A stretch of DNA of 64,000 nt, from the NCBI RefSeq assembly GCF_044901685.1, contig NZ_JBJDPS010000002.1:806001-870000 (forward strand), written 5' to 3'. How positions within the stretch are numbered: position 1 is the first letter of the stretch; each line of letters opens with the position of its first letter. The notes beneath the pieces are model-generated. The model did no database searches, was not told where the DNA came from, and worked only from the letters and a program-made list of their open reading frames with translations. Positions 33,189 through 41,949 of this stretch are shown here, one piece after another. The position numbers and the translations under genes are program-made. The stretch is from Micromonospora_G sp044901685. Its GTDB lineage: Bacteria; Actinomycetota; Actinomycetes; Mycobacteriales; Micromonosporaceae.

Positions 33189-34470
33189 CCCGCCGCCCGC
33201 CCAGGCGGAGGAGGTGGCGCACCGCGCTCGCCATACCGTCCTCGGTTCGCAGCGACGCCGACAGCCGGGCGGCGGTGGCGGCGATCGTCGGGTCGGCGGT
33301 GGCGCGGCGGATCGCCCGGGTGAGCAGGTCGACGGTGAGGTCGCGTTGGAAGGTCGGCTCGGGTGCCAGCCCGAGGGCGGCGGTCCGGCGGCTCCACATC
33401 ATCTGCTCACGCTGGAACGGGACCAGCACCTGCGGTCGACCGGCCACGGTAGCGGCGTGGACGGTGCCGATCCCGCCCGCGTGCACCACCGCAGCCACCC
33501 TCGGGAACAACCAGTCGTAGGGCGCCTGCTCCAGCACCAGGATCTCCGGCCCGTGGTCGGTCAGTTCGATGCCGCCCCAACCGGTGCCGACGATCGCGCG
33601 TACGCCGGCCGCCCGCACCGCCTCCGCGACCAGCCGGCCGGTGCCGGCCGGGTCGCGTCCGGCCATGCTGCCGAAGCCGACAAAGACCGGCGGCGGACCG
33701 GCGTCGAGGAACGCGAGCAGTTCCGCCGGTGCGGACCAGGATGCCGGGGCGGGCAGGAACCAGAAACCGGTGGTGTGCACCCAGGACGGCCAGTCCGACG
33801 CCGGCCGGACCAGGTGCCGGCTGAAGCCGTTGAGCACCGGCACCGGGCCGCCGTCCGGACGGCGTAGCCGGTCGAACCGGCCCCGGCGAAGTGGCAGGCC
33901 CAGGGTGTCGGTACGCCAGGCGTCCAGCACGTCCCGGTGCGCCACCACCCGGCCCAGCGGCAGGTAACTGAGGCGATTGAGCAGCCGGGGGAGGCGCACC
34001 CCGGGTTTGATCATCGTGCTCGGGTATTCCCAGGTCGGCACGTACGACGGGTAGAGCGTGGCGACCACCGCCGGTACGCCCAACCGCTCGGCGACCTGGT
34101 GCCCGTGGTCGAGCGCGTTGTGCTGGTGCACCACCAGGTCCACGTCGTGCCGGGCGGCCGTCCAGTTGTCCCGGACCATCACCGGGTAGAGCCGGGCCGC
34201 CTCCGCGCCGAGCAGCGCGCGGGCCGCGTCGAACCGGCTCGACCGGTCGTCCTCGTTCGCGATCAGGTCCCGGATCTCGGGTCGGCCGAGCAGTTGCAGC
34301 CACTCGTCGTTGCGCGGCGAGAAGTCGACACCGTACTCGGCGGCGAACGGGGCGAACATCGCCGGAGCGGCGAGCGTGGCGTGGTGCCCGGCCGCGTTCA
34401 GCGCCGTGGCGAGGGCGAGGTAGGGCTGCACGTCGCCCCGACTGCCGTAGCAGTAGACCAGGACCCTCAT
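33178..34470 (-). CDS. Glycosyltransferase, macrolide (MGT) family GT1
   Basis: 430 residues from the ATG at 34470. N-terminus RVLVYCYGSRGDVQPYLALA, donor-site segment VVHAGGIGTVHAATVAGRPQ and VLVPFQREQ are typical of the GT-B fold MGT/UGT family transferring sugar from a nucleotide donor to a small molecule. ATGA overlap with the stop of the 40-residue gene at 34467-34589 fixes this start. Its 3' end overlaps the P450 stop by 11 bp on the other strand. Confidence 0.92.
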   Translation of the reverse strand: MRVLVYCYGSRGDVQPYLALATALNAAGHHATLAAPAMFAPFAAEYGVDFSPRNDEWLQLLGRPEIRDLIANEDDRSSRFDAARALLGAEAARLYPVMVRDNWTAARHDVDLVVHQHNALDHGHQVAERLGVPAVVATLYPSYVPTWEYPSTMIKPGVRLPRLLNRLSYLPLGRVVAHRDVLDAWRTDTLGLPLRRGRFDRLRRPDGGPVPVLNGFSRHLVRPASDWPSWVHTTGFWFLPAPASWSAPAELLAFLDAGPPPVFVGFGSMAGRDPAGTGRLVAEAVRAAGVRAIVGTGWGGIELTDHGPEILVLEQAPYDWLFPRVAAVVHAGGIGTVHAATVAGRPQVLVPFQREQMMWSRRTAALGLAPEPTFQRDLTVDLLTRAIRRATADPTIAATAARLSASLRTEDGMASAVRHLLRLGGRRVTR

Positions 34471-34589
34471 CCCCACCGCTCACCCTGCCAGACCGAGCGG
34501 AACCAGGCCCGTAGCCGGAGGTATCCGAACGCCGCCAGCGCGGCCGTGCCGAGCCCGGTCAGCACCAGGATCACCGCAGGTCCGCTCAC
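34467..34589 (-). CDS. 40-residue single-pass membrane protein
   Basis: GTG at 34589, encoding a hydrophobic helix (AVILVLTGLGTAALAAFGYL) followed by RLRAWFRSVWQGERWG. Its TGA overlaps the ATG of the glycosyltransferase by 4 bp, the coupling seen in real operons. It could tether or assist the glycosyltransferase at the membrane. No family recognised and the upstream ribosome site is weak. Confidence 0.45.
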   Translation of the reverse strand: MSGPAVILVLTGLGTAALAAFGYLRLRAWFRSVWQGERWG

Positions 34590-34793
34590 CGTGGTCCGTT
34601 CACCGTGGTCCGCGCATCCGAGCCGCCTCCCGTAGCCAGAAGTGGGGTCAGCGTACCGTCCGTACCCGATCGTCGGTAACGGTCGACGTCCCGGCGGCCG
34701 GGTCGCGGCCACGCCGCAGAGCTGACCGGGAACGAGGGGGAGCGGACCCTGTTCCGTAGACGCGCGGGCGAGCTGGGGCCCCGGCGGTGAGCG

Positions 34794-35375
34794 TCAGGCC
34801 AGGTTCAACTGGCCGACGGGGTGCCCCTGGGCGAACTGTTCCACCAGCTTGTCGCAGAACGCCGGCAGGTCCGCCGGTCGCCGGCTGGTGAGCAGGCCGT
34901 CGTCGACCTGCACCTCCCGGTCCACCCAGAGACCGCCCGCGTTGTTGATGTCCGTGCGGAGGCTGGGGTACGAGGTCACGGTACGGCCGTCGACCATCCC
35001 CGTCTCGACCAGCGACCACGGGCCGTGGCAGATGGCGGCGACCGGCTTGTCCTGGTCGAAGAACGCCCGTACGAAGGCCATGGCGGTGCTGTTCGCCCGC
35101 AGCCGGTCGGGATTCACCGTTCCGCCGGGCAGCACCAGCGCGTCGTAGTCCGACGGCTGGGCCTGGTCCACCGTACGGTCGACGGCGAGGCGGTTGCCCG
35201 GGTTGATGTCCTGGTTCATCGCCTGGATCTCGCCGGCGGCGAGGGAGATCAGGTAGACCTCGGCACCCGCCTGCTCGGCGGTGATCCGTGGCTGGGTGTA
35301 CTCGATCTCCTCGACCCCGTCCGTGGCGAGGATCGCGATCCGTTTACCCTCCAACGGTTGCTGACTGCGAGCCAT
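34794..35375 (-). CDS. DJ-1/PfpI family protein (type 1 glutamine amidotransferase-like)
   Basis: 193 residues. The nucleophile elbow is AICHGPWSLVE with the conserved Cys; RIAILATDGVEEIEYTQP contains the conserved Glu, and DYDALVLPGG is the family strand. Close to the stress-inducible PfpI/YhbO subgroup, considered deglycase or chaperone-like. Cytoplasmic. Confidence 0.92.
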   Translation of the reverse strand: MARSQQPLEGKRIAILATDGVEEIEYTQPRITAEQAGAEVYLISLAAGEIQAMNQDINPGNRLAVDRTVDQAQPSDYDALVLPGGTVNPDRLRANSTAMAFVRAFFDQDKPVAAICHGPWSLVETGMVDGRTVTSYPSLRTDINNAGGLWVDREVQVDDGLLTSRRPADLPAFCDKLVEQFAQGHPVGQLNLA

Positions 35376-35512
35376 GAGAGATCGGCCTCCTTCGCGGCGT
35401 CGCCGGTCGGCGGTGCTCGGGCTGCTGTCGCTCGCCTTCCCGGTGCCGGTGGGCGCAAACGGGGCACCGGCCGTTGGCCGGGTCGCGGCGTCCCGCGCCG
35501 GGGTATGTGGCC

Positions 35513-36205
35513 ATGTCCTGCGGGTATGCGCCGGTCGTGAGCGAGCCCGCCGAACTGGGCATCAGGTCCGATACCAGCCGCGTCGAGAGTTTCAGCGACG
35601 GCGTCCTCGCGATCGTCATCACCCTGCTCGTGCTCGATCTGCGGGTGCCGGAGGGTGAACCCGGCCACCTGCTGCACGGGCTGCTCGACCAGTGGCCGGC
35701 GTACGCCGCGTACGTCTCGTCGTACCTGTATGTCGCCGTTGTCTGGCTCAACCACAAGGCCGCCTTCAGCCGGATCCGGCAGGCCGACCGCGCACTGGGA
35801 TGGGCGAATCTCTTCATCCTCTTCACCGCCGTGTTGCTGCCGTTCCCGACCTCCGTCGTCTCCCGAGCGCTTCAGGAGCACAACCAGACCGACCAGCGTG
35901 TCGCGATCGCCTTCTACGCGTTGGTCGGTGCGGTGCTCAGCCTGAGCTGGCTGGCTTTCTACCACTACCTGAGTCGGCACCGGGAGCTGCTCGAGGAGGA
36001 GGTCCACGACCGTTTCTTCCCGGTCGAGCGGATCCGGGCACTGGTCGGCGTGATCCTGTACGTCGCCGCTGGCCTCGTCGGTTACCTGCTGGAACCGCTC
36101 GTCGGCCTGGTGGTCTTCGTGCTGCTGCCCCTGTTCTACGGTTTCACCAGCATCGGCCTGTACTACGTGACCCCGATCGGCCGCCGCCGAGCCTCCGGCC
36201 GGTAG
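35513..36205 (+). CDS. TMEM175-type (DUF1211) potassium channel
   Basis: About 230 residues, start uncertain (ATG 35513 or GTG 35537). The signature R-x3-F-S-D (SRVESFSDGVLAIVITLLVLDL) is the selectivity-filter helix of bacterial TMEM175 channels. Six hydrophobic helices follow, including SYLYVAVVWLNHKAAF and RALVGVILYVAAGLVGYLL. Divergent from the PfpI gene. Confidence 0.9.
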   Translation: MSCGYAPVVSEPAELGIRSDTSRVESFSDGVLAIVITLLVLDLRVPEGEPGHLLHGLLDQWPAYAAYVSSYLYVAVVWLNHKAAFSRIRQADRALGWANLFILFTAVLLPFPTSVVSRALQEHNQTDQRVAIAFYALVGAVLSLSWLAFYHYLSRHRELLEEEVHDRFFPVERIRALVGVILYVAAGLVGYLLEPLVGLVVFVLLPLFYGFTSIGLYYVTPIGRRRASGR

Positions 36206-36364
36206 CCACGCTCGTGTCGGGGGTGTCGTCCCGGTGCCCTCTGGCGGGTCCGCTGCGTGTGCTTTGGCGGGTCGGGTCCGCGACCCGCCGCTGGCGTACG
36301 CACGGTCGGGTGACCTCGCGCGGACCCGGGCCGTCGGCCCTGGGCCGCTGGCTACGTTGCCCGG

Positions 36365-37882
36365 GTGAACCAGTTCCGACGACGCCGACGCCAGCCCGAC
36401 CGGACCGACGTGCGGCGGCAGAACGCGGCCGGAATCCTGCTCGTCCTGCTCCTCGGGCGCCTGGCCGTCTTTGCCGTCACGATCGTGGTGACCGTGGCCG
36501 CGATGCCGGCACCCGCACGTGCGTACCGCCCCGACCCCGGCATCGGCGGACCCGCGATCGCCGACACCGCTTCCCGGTACGACCTCGACGGCGACGCCGC
36601 CTCCGGGTTCGACGCGAAGCGCGACGCCGCTCCCGGGTACGACGCGAAGCGCGACGCCGCTCCCGGGTACGACGCCGTTCCCGGGTTCGACGCAGCTCCC
36701 GGGTACGACCGGGACGGCGACGCGGCGCGGCACGGCGAAGGCGGTGTGCCGCTGGTACGGACGAGGCTGGCGTGGCTCGCCACGACAAACGCCATCTTCG
36801 CCGTCGACGCGGCCGAGCGGATCGTTCGCTACCGGGGCTGCGACGGCGACACCGGCCGGCTGCTCGACCAGGGCATGCGGGTGATCGACGAGGTGGCGAG
36901 CGGGCGAATCACGGTCGGCGACGTCACGTACGCCTACCGGGTGCCGCTGCGCGGCCGGGCCGGGGGCACGGTCGAGATCAGCCGTCCGGGGCGGGAGCCG
37001 GAGCTGCTGACCGGTGAGGTGGTGACCAACCCACAGCCACCGGTCGACCGCGAGCGGGGGGCGGGGCTGCTGCCGCTCACCGAGCGACTGCGGCAGATCG
37101 TGGAGGCGTCGCCGAACCCGACCGGAGTCGCCGTACGCGACCTCTCCGGCCGGTACGGCGACCAGCAGATCGAGGTGAACGGCACGTTCCGCCCCAAGGC
37201 GGCGAGCGTCATCAAGCTCTGGATCCTGACCGAGTTGCTGCGTGAGGTCGACTGCGGGTGGGAGTCGCTGGACGACGGTGTGCTGGTGCGGCCCGAGGAT
37301 GTGGTCGGCGGCAGCGGTCAGCTCCAGTACGAGACGTTTCCCCAGGTGGTGACGTTGCACCGGCTGGCCAGATACATGATCATCTACAGTGACAACACGG
37401 CCGCCAACGTGTTGATCAACTACCTGAACGGGTTCGTCCGGGTCAACGCGCTGATCGACACGATGCTGCTGAAGCAGACCGCGCTCAACCGCCGGATGCT
37501 CGACACCGCGGCCGCCGCCCGGGGCGAGGAGAACTACCTCACCGCCGACGACGTGGTCAGTCTGCTCGGGGCGGTCTGGGACGGCAACATCCTCTCGCCC
37601 GCCTCCCGGGCACTGATGATCTCGTTCATGCTCGAACAGACCATCAACACCAAGATTCCGGCGGCGCTGCCGCCCGGCGTACCGGTGGCGCACAAGACCG
37701 GTGAACTGCCGGACGCCTCGCACGACGTCGGTTACCTGCTGATCCCGCATTCCGAGGTCGCGGTCGCGTTTGTCACCTCCGGCCCCGAGGCCACCGGCGC
37801 CGAGACCGTACGCCAACTCGCCCGCGCGGTCTACGACTACCTCGTGCCACCACCCGCGATCACCGGCCTCGGCCCCCGCTGA
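36365..37882 (+). CDS. Membrane-anchored serine hydrolase (class A beta-lactamase fold) with N-terminal repeats
   Basis: 505 residues. Cytoplasmic Arg-rich N-terminus, one membrane helix (AAGILLVLLLGRLAVFAVTIVVTV), then about 40 residues of DAAPGYDAKR-type repeats, then a domain of about 270 residues with SxxK (ASVIK), SDN (YSDNTAANVL) and KTG (HKTGELP) motifs of class A beta-lactamases. The Glu of the omega loop is not obvious, so it may be a peptidase or esterase acting on cell wall instead of a drug-resistance enzyme. Ends at the long palindrome at 37886. Confidence 0.85.
   Translation: MNQFRRRRRQPDRTDVRRQNAAGILLVLLLGRLAVFAVTIVVTVAAMPAPARAYRPDPGIGGPAIADTASRYDLDGDAASGFDAKRDAAPGYDAKRDAAPGYDAVPGFDAAPGYDRDGDAARHGEGGVPLVRTRLAWLATTNAIFAVDAAERIVRYRGCDGDTGRLLDQGMRVIDEVASGRITVGDVTYAYRVPLRGRAGGTVEISRPGREPELLTGEVVTNPQPPVDRERGAGLLPLTERLRQIVEASPNPTGVAVRDLSGRYGDQQIEVNGTFRPKAASVIKLWILTELLREVDCGWESLDDGVLVRPEDVVGGSGQLQYETFPQVVTLHRLARYMIIYSDNTAANVLINYLNGFVRVNALIDTMLLKQTALNRRMLDTAAAARGEENYLTADDVVSLLGAVWDGNILSPASRALMISFMLEQTINTKIPAALPPGVPVAHKTGELPDASHDVGYLLIPHSEVAVAFVTSGPEATGAETVRQLARAVYDYLVPPPAITGLGPR
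36611..36670 (+). repeat. 30-bp tandem repeat, two exact copies
   Basis: A unit beginning GACGCGAAGCGCGACGCCGC is repeated exactly at 36611-36640 and 36641-36670, with degenerate copies flanking, coding for D-A-K-R-D-A-A-P-G-Y in the serine hydrolase stalk. Confidence 0.85.
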
Positions 37883-37885
37883 GGC

Positions 37886-37938
37886 GTAAGGAAGGGCCCC
37901 TTGTTAACGCATAGCGTTAACAAGGGGCCCTTCCTTAC
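37886..37938. repeat. Long perfect palindrome, copy 1
   Basis: Two 25-bp arms with an ATA loop. Arms start GTAAGGAAGGGCCCC and end GTTAACGC. It lies between the serine hydrolase stop and the secreted protein gene. The same element, with a paired change, is at 41261-41313. Likely a dispersed palindromic element also serving as terminator. Confidence 0.9.
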
Positions 37939-38056
37939 ATGCGCGGGCGGGGTTCCCGGGGCGGCGGGACATCCGGGCCTGCCGGTCGGGACAACCCGCC
38001 CATCATCGTGAGCCCCACGAGACACGGGGAGTACCCGTGCGGGGAGGGGATCTGTG

Positions 38057-41000
38057 ATGCCGACGGGAGTGGAGCGCCGGGCCGGCCGGCGCAGACGGGG
38101 AACCGACAGCTGGGGGCGGTGGTGTGCGACCGCCCTGGCCGGAGTGCTGCTGGCCACGGCCCAGCAGGTGCCGGCACGGGCCGACGAGGCGGTGCCGTAC
38201 GACGAGGCGGCGGTGCACGCCGCGATCTTCGGAGCGGTGGTCCAGTTGACCGAACCCGGCAGTGCCGGGGTGAAGGACGCGGTACTCACCGCCGAACTGC
38301 TCGACTGGCGTACCGCTAATCCGGCCGCGACCGGCGCGCAGATCGCGGCGCACGTGGCGGCCGTCCGGGCGGTGGCCGACGCGGCGGTGACCGACAGCCG
38401 GGGCGAGGACCGGTCCCGGTTCGCGCTGGTGATGGCGGTGCTCGCCAAGCTCGCCGGCACCCCGTCGAGCGGCGCGGTGATGAACGGGGCGGCCGTACGC
38501 GCCTTCCTGACCAGCACCGTCGGAGCCGAGGGCGCGAACATGGTGCCCGACGCGCTCAACCTGGTCCAGGGCGGTTACCAGGACGCCGCCTGGAACACCC
38601 GGGTACGGGACGTACTCCGGACCACCTGGTCCGCGCTGCACCTGCGCGCGGCGACCGACGACGCGCTCGCCGCCGGTTGGGACGGTGCCTTCGGCGCCCG
38701 GACCGGGACCAGCAGCCGGGCGGCACTGCCCACCCTGCTCGCCACCCGGGTCCACGACGCCCGTCCGGGCAACCCGGGCACGATCGGCGACTACGTGCCG
38801 CTGGACGCGATCCGCGCGGAGCGCGACGACCCCGAGGCGTACAAGACCCTGGTACGGGAGCGGGCCATCCGGGTCCTGACCGTGCTGGACCAGGACGCGA
38901 ACACCCGGATCACCGAGGTGATCGCCTACTCGAACACGTACGTGATCAACCAGGACCCGAAGCCGTCCCCGCAGACGCAGGAGGCGGAACGAATCAAGAC
39001 CGAGGCGAACAAGAAGATCTTCGAGGGGCTCGGCTCGACGGTGAGCGTGCTCTCCACCCTGGTCGGGTTCGCCGACCCGACGTTCGGCAAGCAGCTCGAG
39101 ACGATCGGCAAGGCGGTGGTCACCTCGGTGACCGCGATCAACACGTACGTGACCACGGTGCTCGGCCAGGGCCTGACCATGGCGGCGACCGCGATGGGCA
39201 CCGCCGTGCTGACCGGTAACCTGCTCGGCGCCGCGATGAGCCTGGTCACCCTCTTCAGCGGCGGCGGCGACCCGAACGCCGCGATCAAGGCGGAGATCGG
39301 CAAGCTGCGTGACCAGATCAACCGGTTGGCGCAGGGCATCGACAAGCGGTTCGACCGGGTCGAGACGGCCCTGAAGGAGATGTACGCCGGCCTGGTCGCC
39401 CAACTCGACGCGCTGACCAAGTCGATCGACGAGATCCGGGTCAACCTGGGCCGGATCGCCACCCAGTTGCAGACCATCGAACGCAAGGTCGACTCGATGG
39501 CGCTCGCCACCCACGTGGCGCTGGAGAACATCGCCCGCCGCGATCTCAACCAGGTGATCAGCACCTACGTGCACCACCGGGAGAACACCGGCGGCCAGCC
39601 GATCCCGGACTTCGTCAACACGTACTACCCGTTGGCCGAGTCCCCGACGTTCCGGTTCGCCACCATCGACGCGGCCCAGGAGGGGACCTTCACCGTCCCC
39701 AACGGAACCAGCCTCGCCGACCCGGTCAGCGTGATCGACAACTACCTGCCGGAGGGGTCGGTCAACTACCTCTCCCAGTTGGCCCGGCAACGGGTCCCCG
39801 GGGCGACCTGGACCACCGGCCCGGTGGCGAACGCGAGCGCGTGGAACGTCGCCGCCCGGGTCTACAACATCCTGCAACTGGAGAACCCCGCGTTCGCCGC
39901 CCAGGTGAACAGCGGTCGGGCCAACGCCATCGCGGACGCCGGCGACACCATCAACAACCGGGTACGCGAGTTCAACCGGCCGGAGACCAACGGCACCACC
40001 AACGCCCTCTTCCGGGGGCTGATGGACGACTACCGCAACGCGATGTCGGCCTGGAACGCCCAGGTGGAGAACGTGCGCAAGGCGGTCGTCTGGAACAACA
40101 CCCCGACCCTGCCCGAGTACGACCTCTGGGGCAGCCCGGACCAGGCGGTGGCCGCCAGGATCCCGGAGGCCGGCACGCTGGGCCGCTGCACCGGAACCGG
40201 CGCCGGTCGGGCTACCCCGTCGACGCTGCTGCGGGCGACCCTGCCCAACCCGTTCCACCTGGCCGACCACGCGATGCCGCCGGGACACCGGCCGCAGTTC
40301 TCGAGCTGCTACGACGCCGTCTTCGTCAACGTCGAGGAGAACGAGGGTCCGAGGTTCCACACCTGGAGAGGCGACCTCCAGATCACCGTGAAGTCGCGGG
40401 TGAAGTGGGCCGGTGGCGACTGGCAGGACGCGCAGAACCAGACCCGGGTCTTCCCGATCGGAACCTTCTGCTCGTGGAGCGTGCGGGATCCGGAGCCGAA
40501 CGGCTACTGCTACGACGAGACCTACTACCTGAACCAGCGGTGGGCCGGGACGTACAAGCCGGCGTTCGAGTCGGCGCCGATCGCCGTGAACGGGACGGCG
40601 GTGAGCACCGCCCGGACCAAGGCGGCGGCGATGCTCGCCGGTCGACAGAAGTACTTCTACCGGGTGATGCTCGCCGGCACCGGGCCGACCGAGCCGAGCA
40701 GCACCACCTGGGACGTCTCCCGGGTGCTCTGGCAGAAGGGCAAGGCGGTCGCCAATTCCGTACGGCTGCTCCAGGCGTACTCCGAGTTGGGCTGGGCCAC
40801 CGCGCTCGAACTGGACGACACGCTCAACGGGTTGCTCTTCGGCTCGCACGCGCTGCCCGGCGACTGGAGCCGGCCACGTACGGACACCGACCAGTCGGGC
40901 AACCAGCACTTCCGTAACGCCTTCGGGCAGGCGGTCTGGAACTACAACGACTGCACCCAGGGGGTCGACTGGGACCCCTGCGTGGGCGACCGGTCGGGCT

Positions 41001-41242
41001 TCGACCCACAGCGTGACCTGCCCCAGTACGGAGCCGGTTGCCCGCAGGCGGAGGCGCCCAACAAGCCACGCGAGCCGGTCAGCGCCTGCCTGGCGAGCGC
41101 GGCGAGCATCCGGGTCGGGCTGCTGCACGGCCGGTACGACCACTGGTCGGCCCGCTCCCTCTCCTTCGGCCACACCGAAGGACTACCGAAGGTGACCGCC
41201 ACGGTCGACATGACCCGCGCCGCCAACATCAACCTGCACTGA
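38057..41242 (+). CDS. Large secreted helical protein of unknown function
   Basis: 1061 residues from the ATG at 38057, after GGGGAGGGG. Signal peptide with an Arg-rich start and WGRWCATALAGVLLATAQQV, cleaved near ARA|DE. Residues about 60-300 are helical. A hydrophobic stretch near residues 350-405 (AMGTAVLTGNLLGAAMSLVTLF) sits between amphipathic helices, followed by a coiled-coil (LRDQINRLAQGIDKRFDRV, VALENIARRDLNQVI). The rest, to 1061, is a mixed domain with paired Cys (CTGTG.., FSSCYDAVF, FCSWS, CYDE). This helix-hydrophobic-helix pattern is seen in alpha pore-forming toxins, but I recognise no family. It is monocistronic and lies between two palindromes. Confidence 0.75.
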   Translation: MPTGVERRAGRRRRGTDSWGRWCATALAGVLLATAQQVPARADEAVPYDEAAVHAAIFGAVVQLTEPGSAGVKDAVLTAELLDWRTANPAATGAQIAAHVAAVRAVADAAVTDSRGEDRSRFALVMAVLAKLAGTPSSGAVMNGAAVRAFLTSTVGAEGANMVPDALNLVQGGYQDAAWNTRVRDVLRTTWSALHLRAATDDALAAGWDGAFGARTGTSSRAALPTLLATRVHDARPGNPGTIGDYVPLDAIRAERDDPEAYKTLVRERAIRVLTVLDQDANTRITEVIAYSNTYVINQDPKPSPQTQEAERIKTEANKKIFEGLGSTVSVLSTLVGFADPTFGKQLETIGKAVVTSVTAINTYVTTVLGQGLTMAATAMGTAVLTGNLLGAAMSLVTLFSGGGDPNAAIKAEIGKLRDQINRLAQGIDKRFDRVETALKEMYAGLVAQLDALTKSIDEIRVNLGRIATQLQTIERKVDSMALATHVALENIARRDLNQVISTYVHHRENTGGQPIPDFVNTYYPLAESPTFRFATIDAAQEGTFTVPNGTSLADPVSVIDNYLPEGSVNYLSQLARQRVPGATWTTGPVANASAWNVAARVYNILQLENPAFAAQVNSGRANAIADAGDTINNRVREFNRPETNGTTNALFRGLMDDYRNAMSAWNAQVENVRKAVVWNNTPTLPEYDLWGSPDQAVAARIPEAGTLGRCTGTGAGRATPSTLLRATLPNPFHLADHAMPPGHRPQFSSCYDAVFVNVEENEGPRFHTWRGDLQITVKSRVKWAGGDWQDAQNQTRVFPIGTFCSWSVRDPEPNGYCYDETYYLNQRWAGTYKPAFESAPIAVNGTAVSTARTKAAAMLAGRQKYFYRVMLAGTGPTEPSSTTWDVSRVLWQKGKAVANSVRLLQAYSELGWATALELDDTLNGLLFGSHALPGDWSRPRTDTDQSGNQHFRNAFGQAVWNYNDCTQGVDWDPCVGDRSGFDPQRDLPQYGAGCPQAEAPNKPREPVSACLASAASIRVGLLHGRYDHWSARSLSFGHTEGLPKVTATVDMTRAANINLH

Positions 41243-41260
41243 CCGACCACCTGCCGGGGG

Positions 41261-41313
41261 GTAAGGAAGGGCCCCTTATTAACGCATAGCGTTAATAAGG
41301 GGCCCTTCCTTTC
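41261..41313. repeat. Long palindrome, copy 2
   Basis: Same arms and ATA loop as 37886-37938, except that TTGTT/AACAA has become TTATT/AATAA, a change on both arms that keeps the pairing, and the outermost bases of the right arm differ (TTTC for TTAC). It follows the secreted protein's stop by 18 bp and would act as its terminator. Confidence 0.9.
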
Positions 41314-41455
41314 AAGCGGGGGTCGGAATGCCGACGGTGCGGACCGTCCCCTGTGGGCGGTCGGATCACCTACGCTGCGGCACACCGAAAGCCTTCCGCC
41401 CCGGCGGCCAGTCGTCGAACCGCAACCACATCTTGATTGTGTGAGGAGTACCGCG

Positions 41456-41920
41456 ATGATCCACGACCCGACGCTGACCAGGCGGCGCATCCTGCTGGTC
41501 GCCAACGACAACACCTTCACCCACGTCTACCCGGACCTGGCCGGGGTGCTGGCCGAGCAGGAGCAGGGCGACCGGTTCGCCGGCGCGGTCGAGTTCTTCG
41601 ACCCCGAGGGCCAGCGGCTGGTGCCGTTCTTCGGGCCGGACTGGCGGATGGTGGAACTGCACCCGAGCGGCGACGCCCCGGACCCGGTGGCGGTCCAGGT
41701 ACGGCTGCGCGCGGTGGTGCAACACGTCGCCGCCTACCTGCACGCCCATCCGGACCTGGCCGAGCGGGCCGGGATGACGGTCGACGAGGCGGTCGCCACC
41801 CTGCCCCGGGTCGGCAACGGCACGCTGGCCGAGGACCTCGATGAGTTGCCCTGGCACGTACAGACCAACAAGGGCGGGTTCGTGCACAACACGTTGCACG
41901 CCGCCGGTTGGGCGCACTGA
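41456..41920 (+). CDS. Hypothetical protein
   Basis: 154 residues from the ATG at 41456 (GAGGAG upstream). Soluble, with RRRILLVANDNTFTHVYPDLAG at the N-terminus and WHVQTNKGGFVHNTLHAAGW at the C-terminus. No signal peptide or membrane helix; no motif I can assign. It is 29 bp before the histidine kinase gene on the same strand and may be cotranscribed. Confidence 0.6.
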   Translation: MIHDPTLTRRRILLVANDNTFTHVYPDLAGVLAEQEQGDRFAGAVEFFDPEGQRLVPFFGPDWRMVELHPSGDAPDPVAVQVRLRAVVQHVAAYLHAHPDLAERAGMTVDEAVATLPRVGNGTLAEDLDELPWHVQTNKGGFVHNTLHAAGWAH

Positions 41921-41949
41921 CCCGGCACCGGCCGATCCGAGGAGTCCCC

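Noticed and set aside
37840..38000. Frames on the minus strand reading KGPLLTLCVNKGPFLTP near both palindromes
   Set aside because: They are translations of the palindromic element, not genes.
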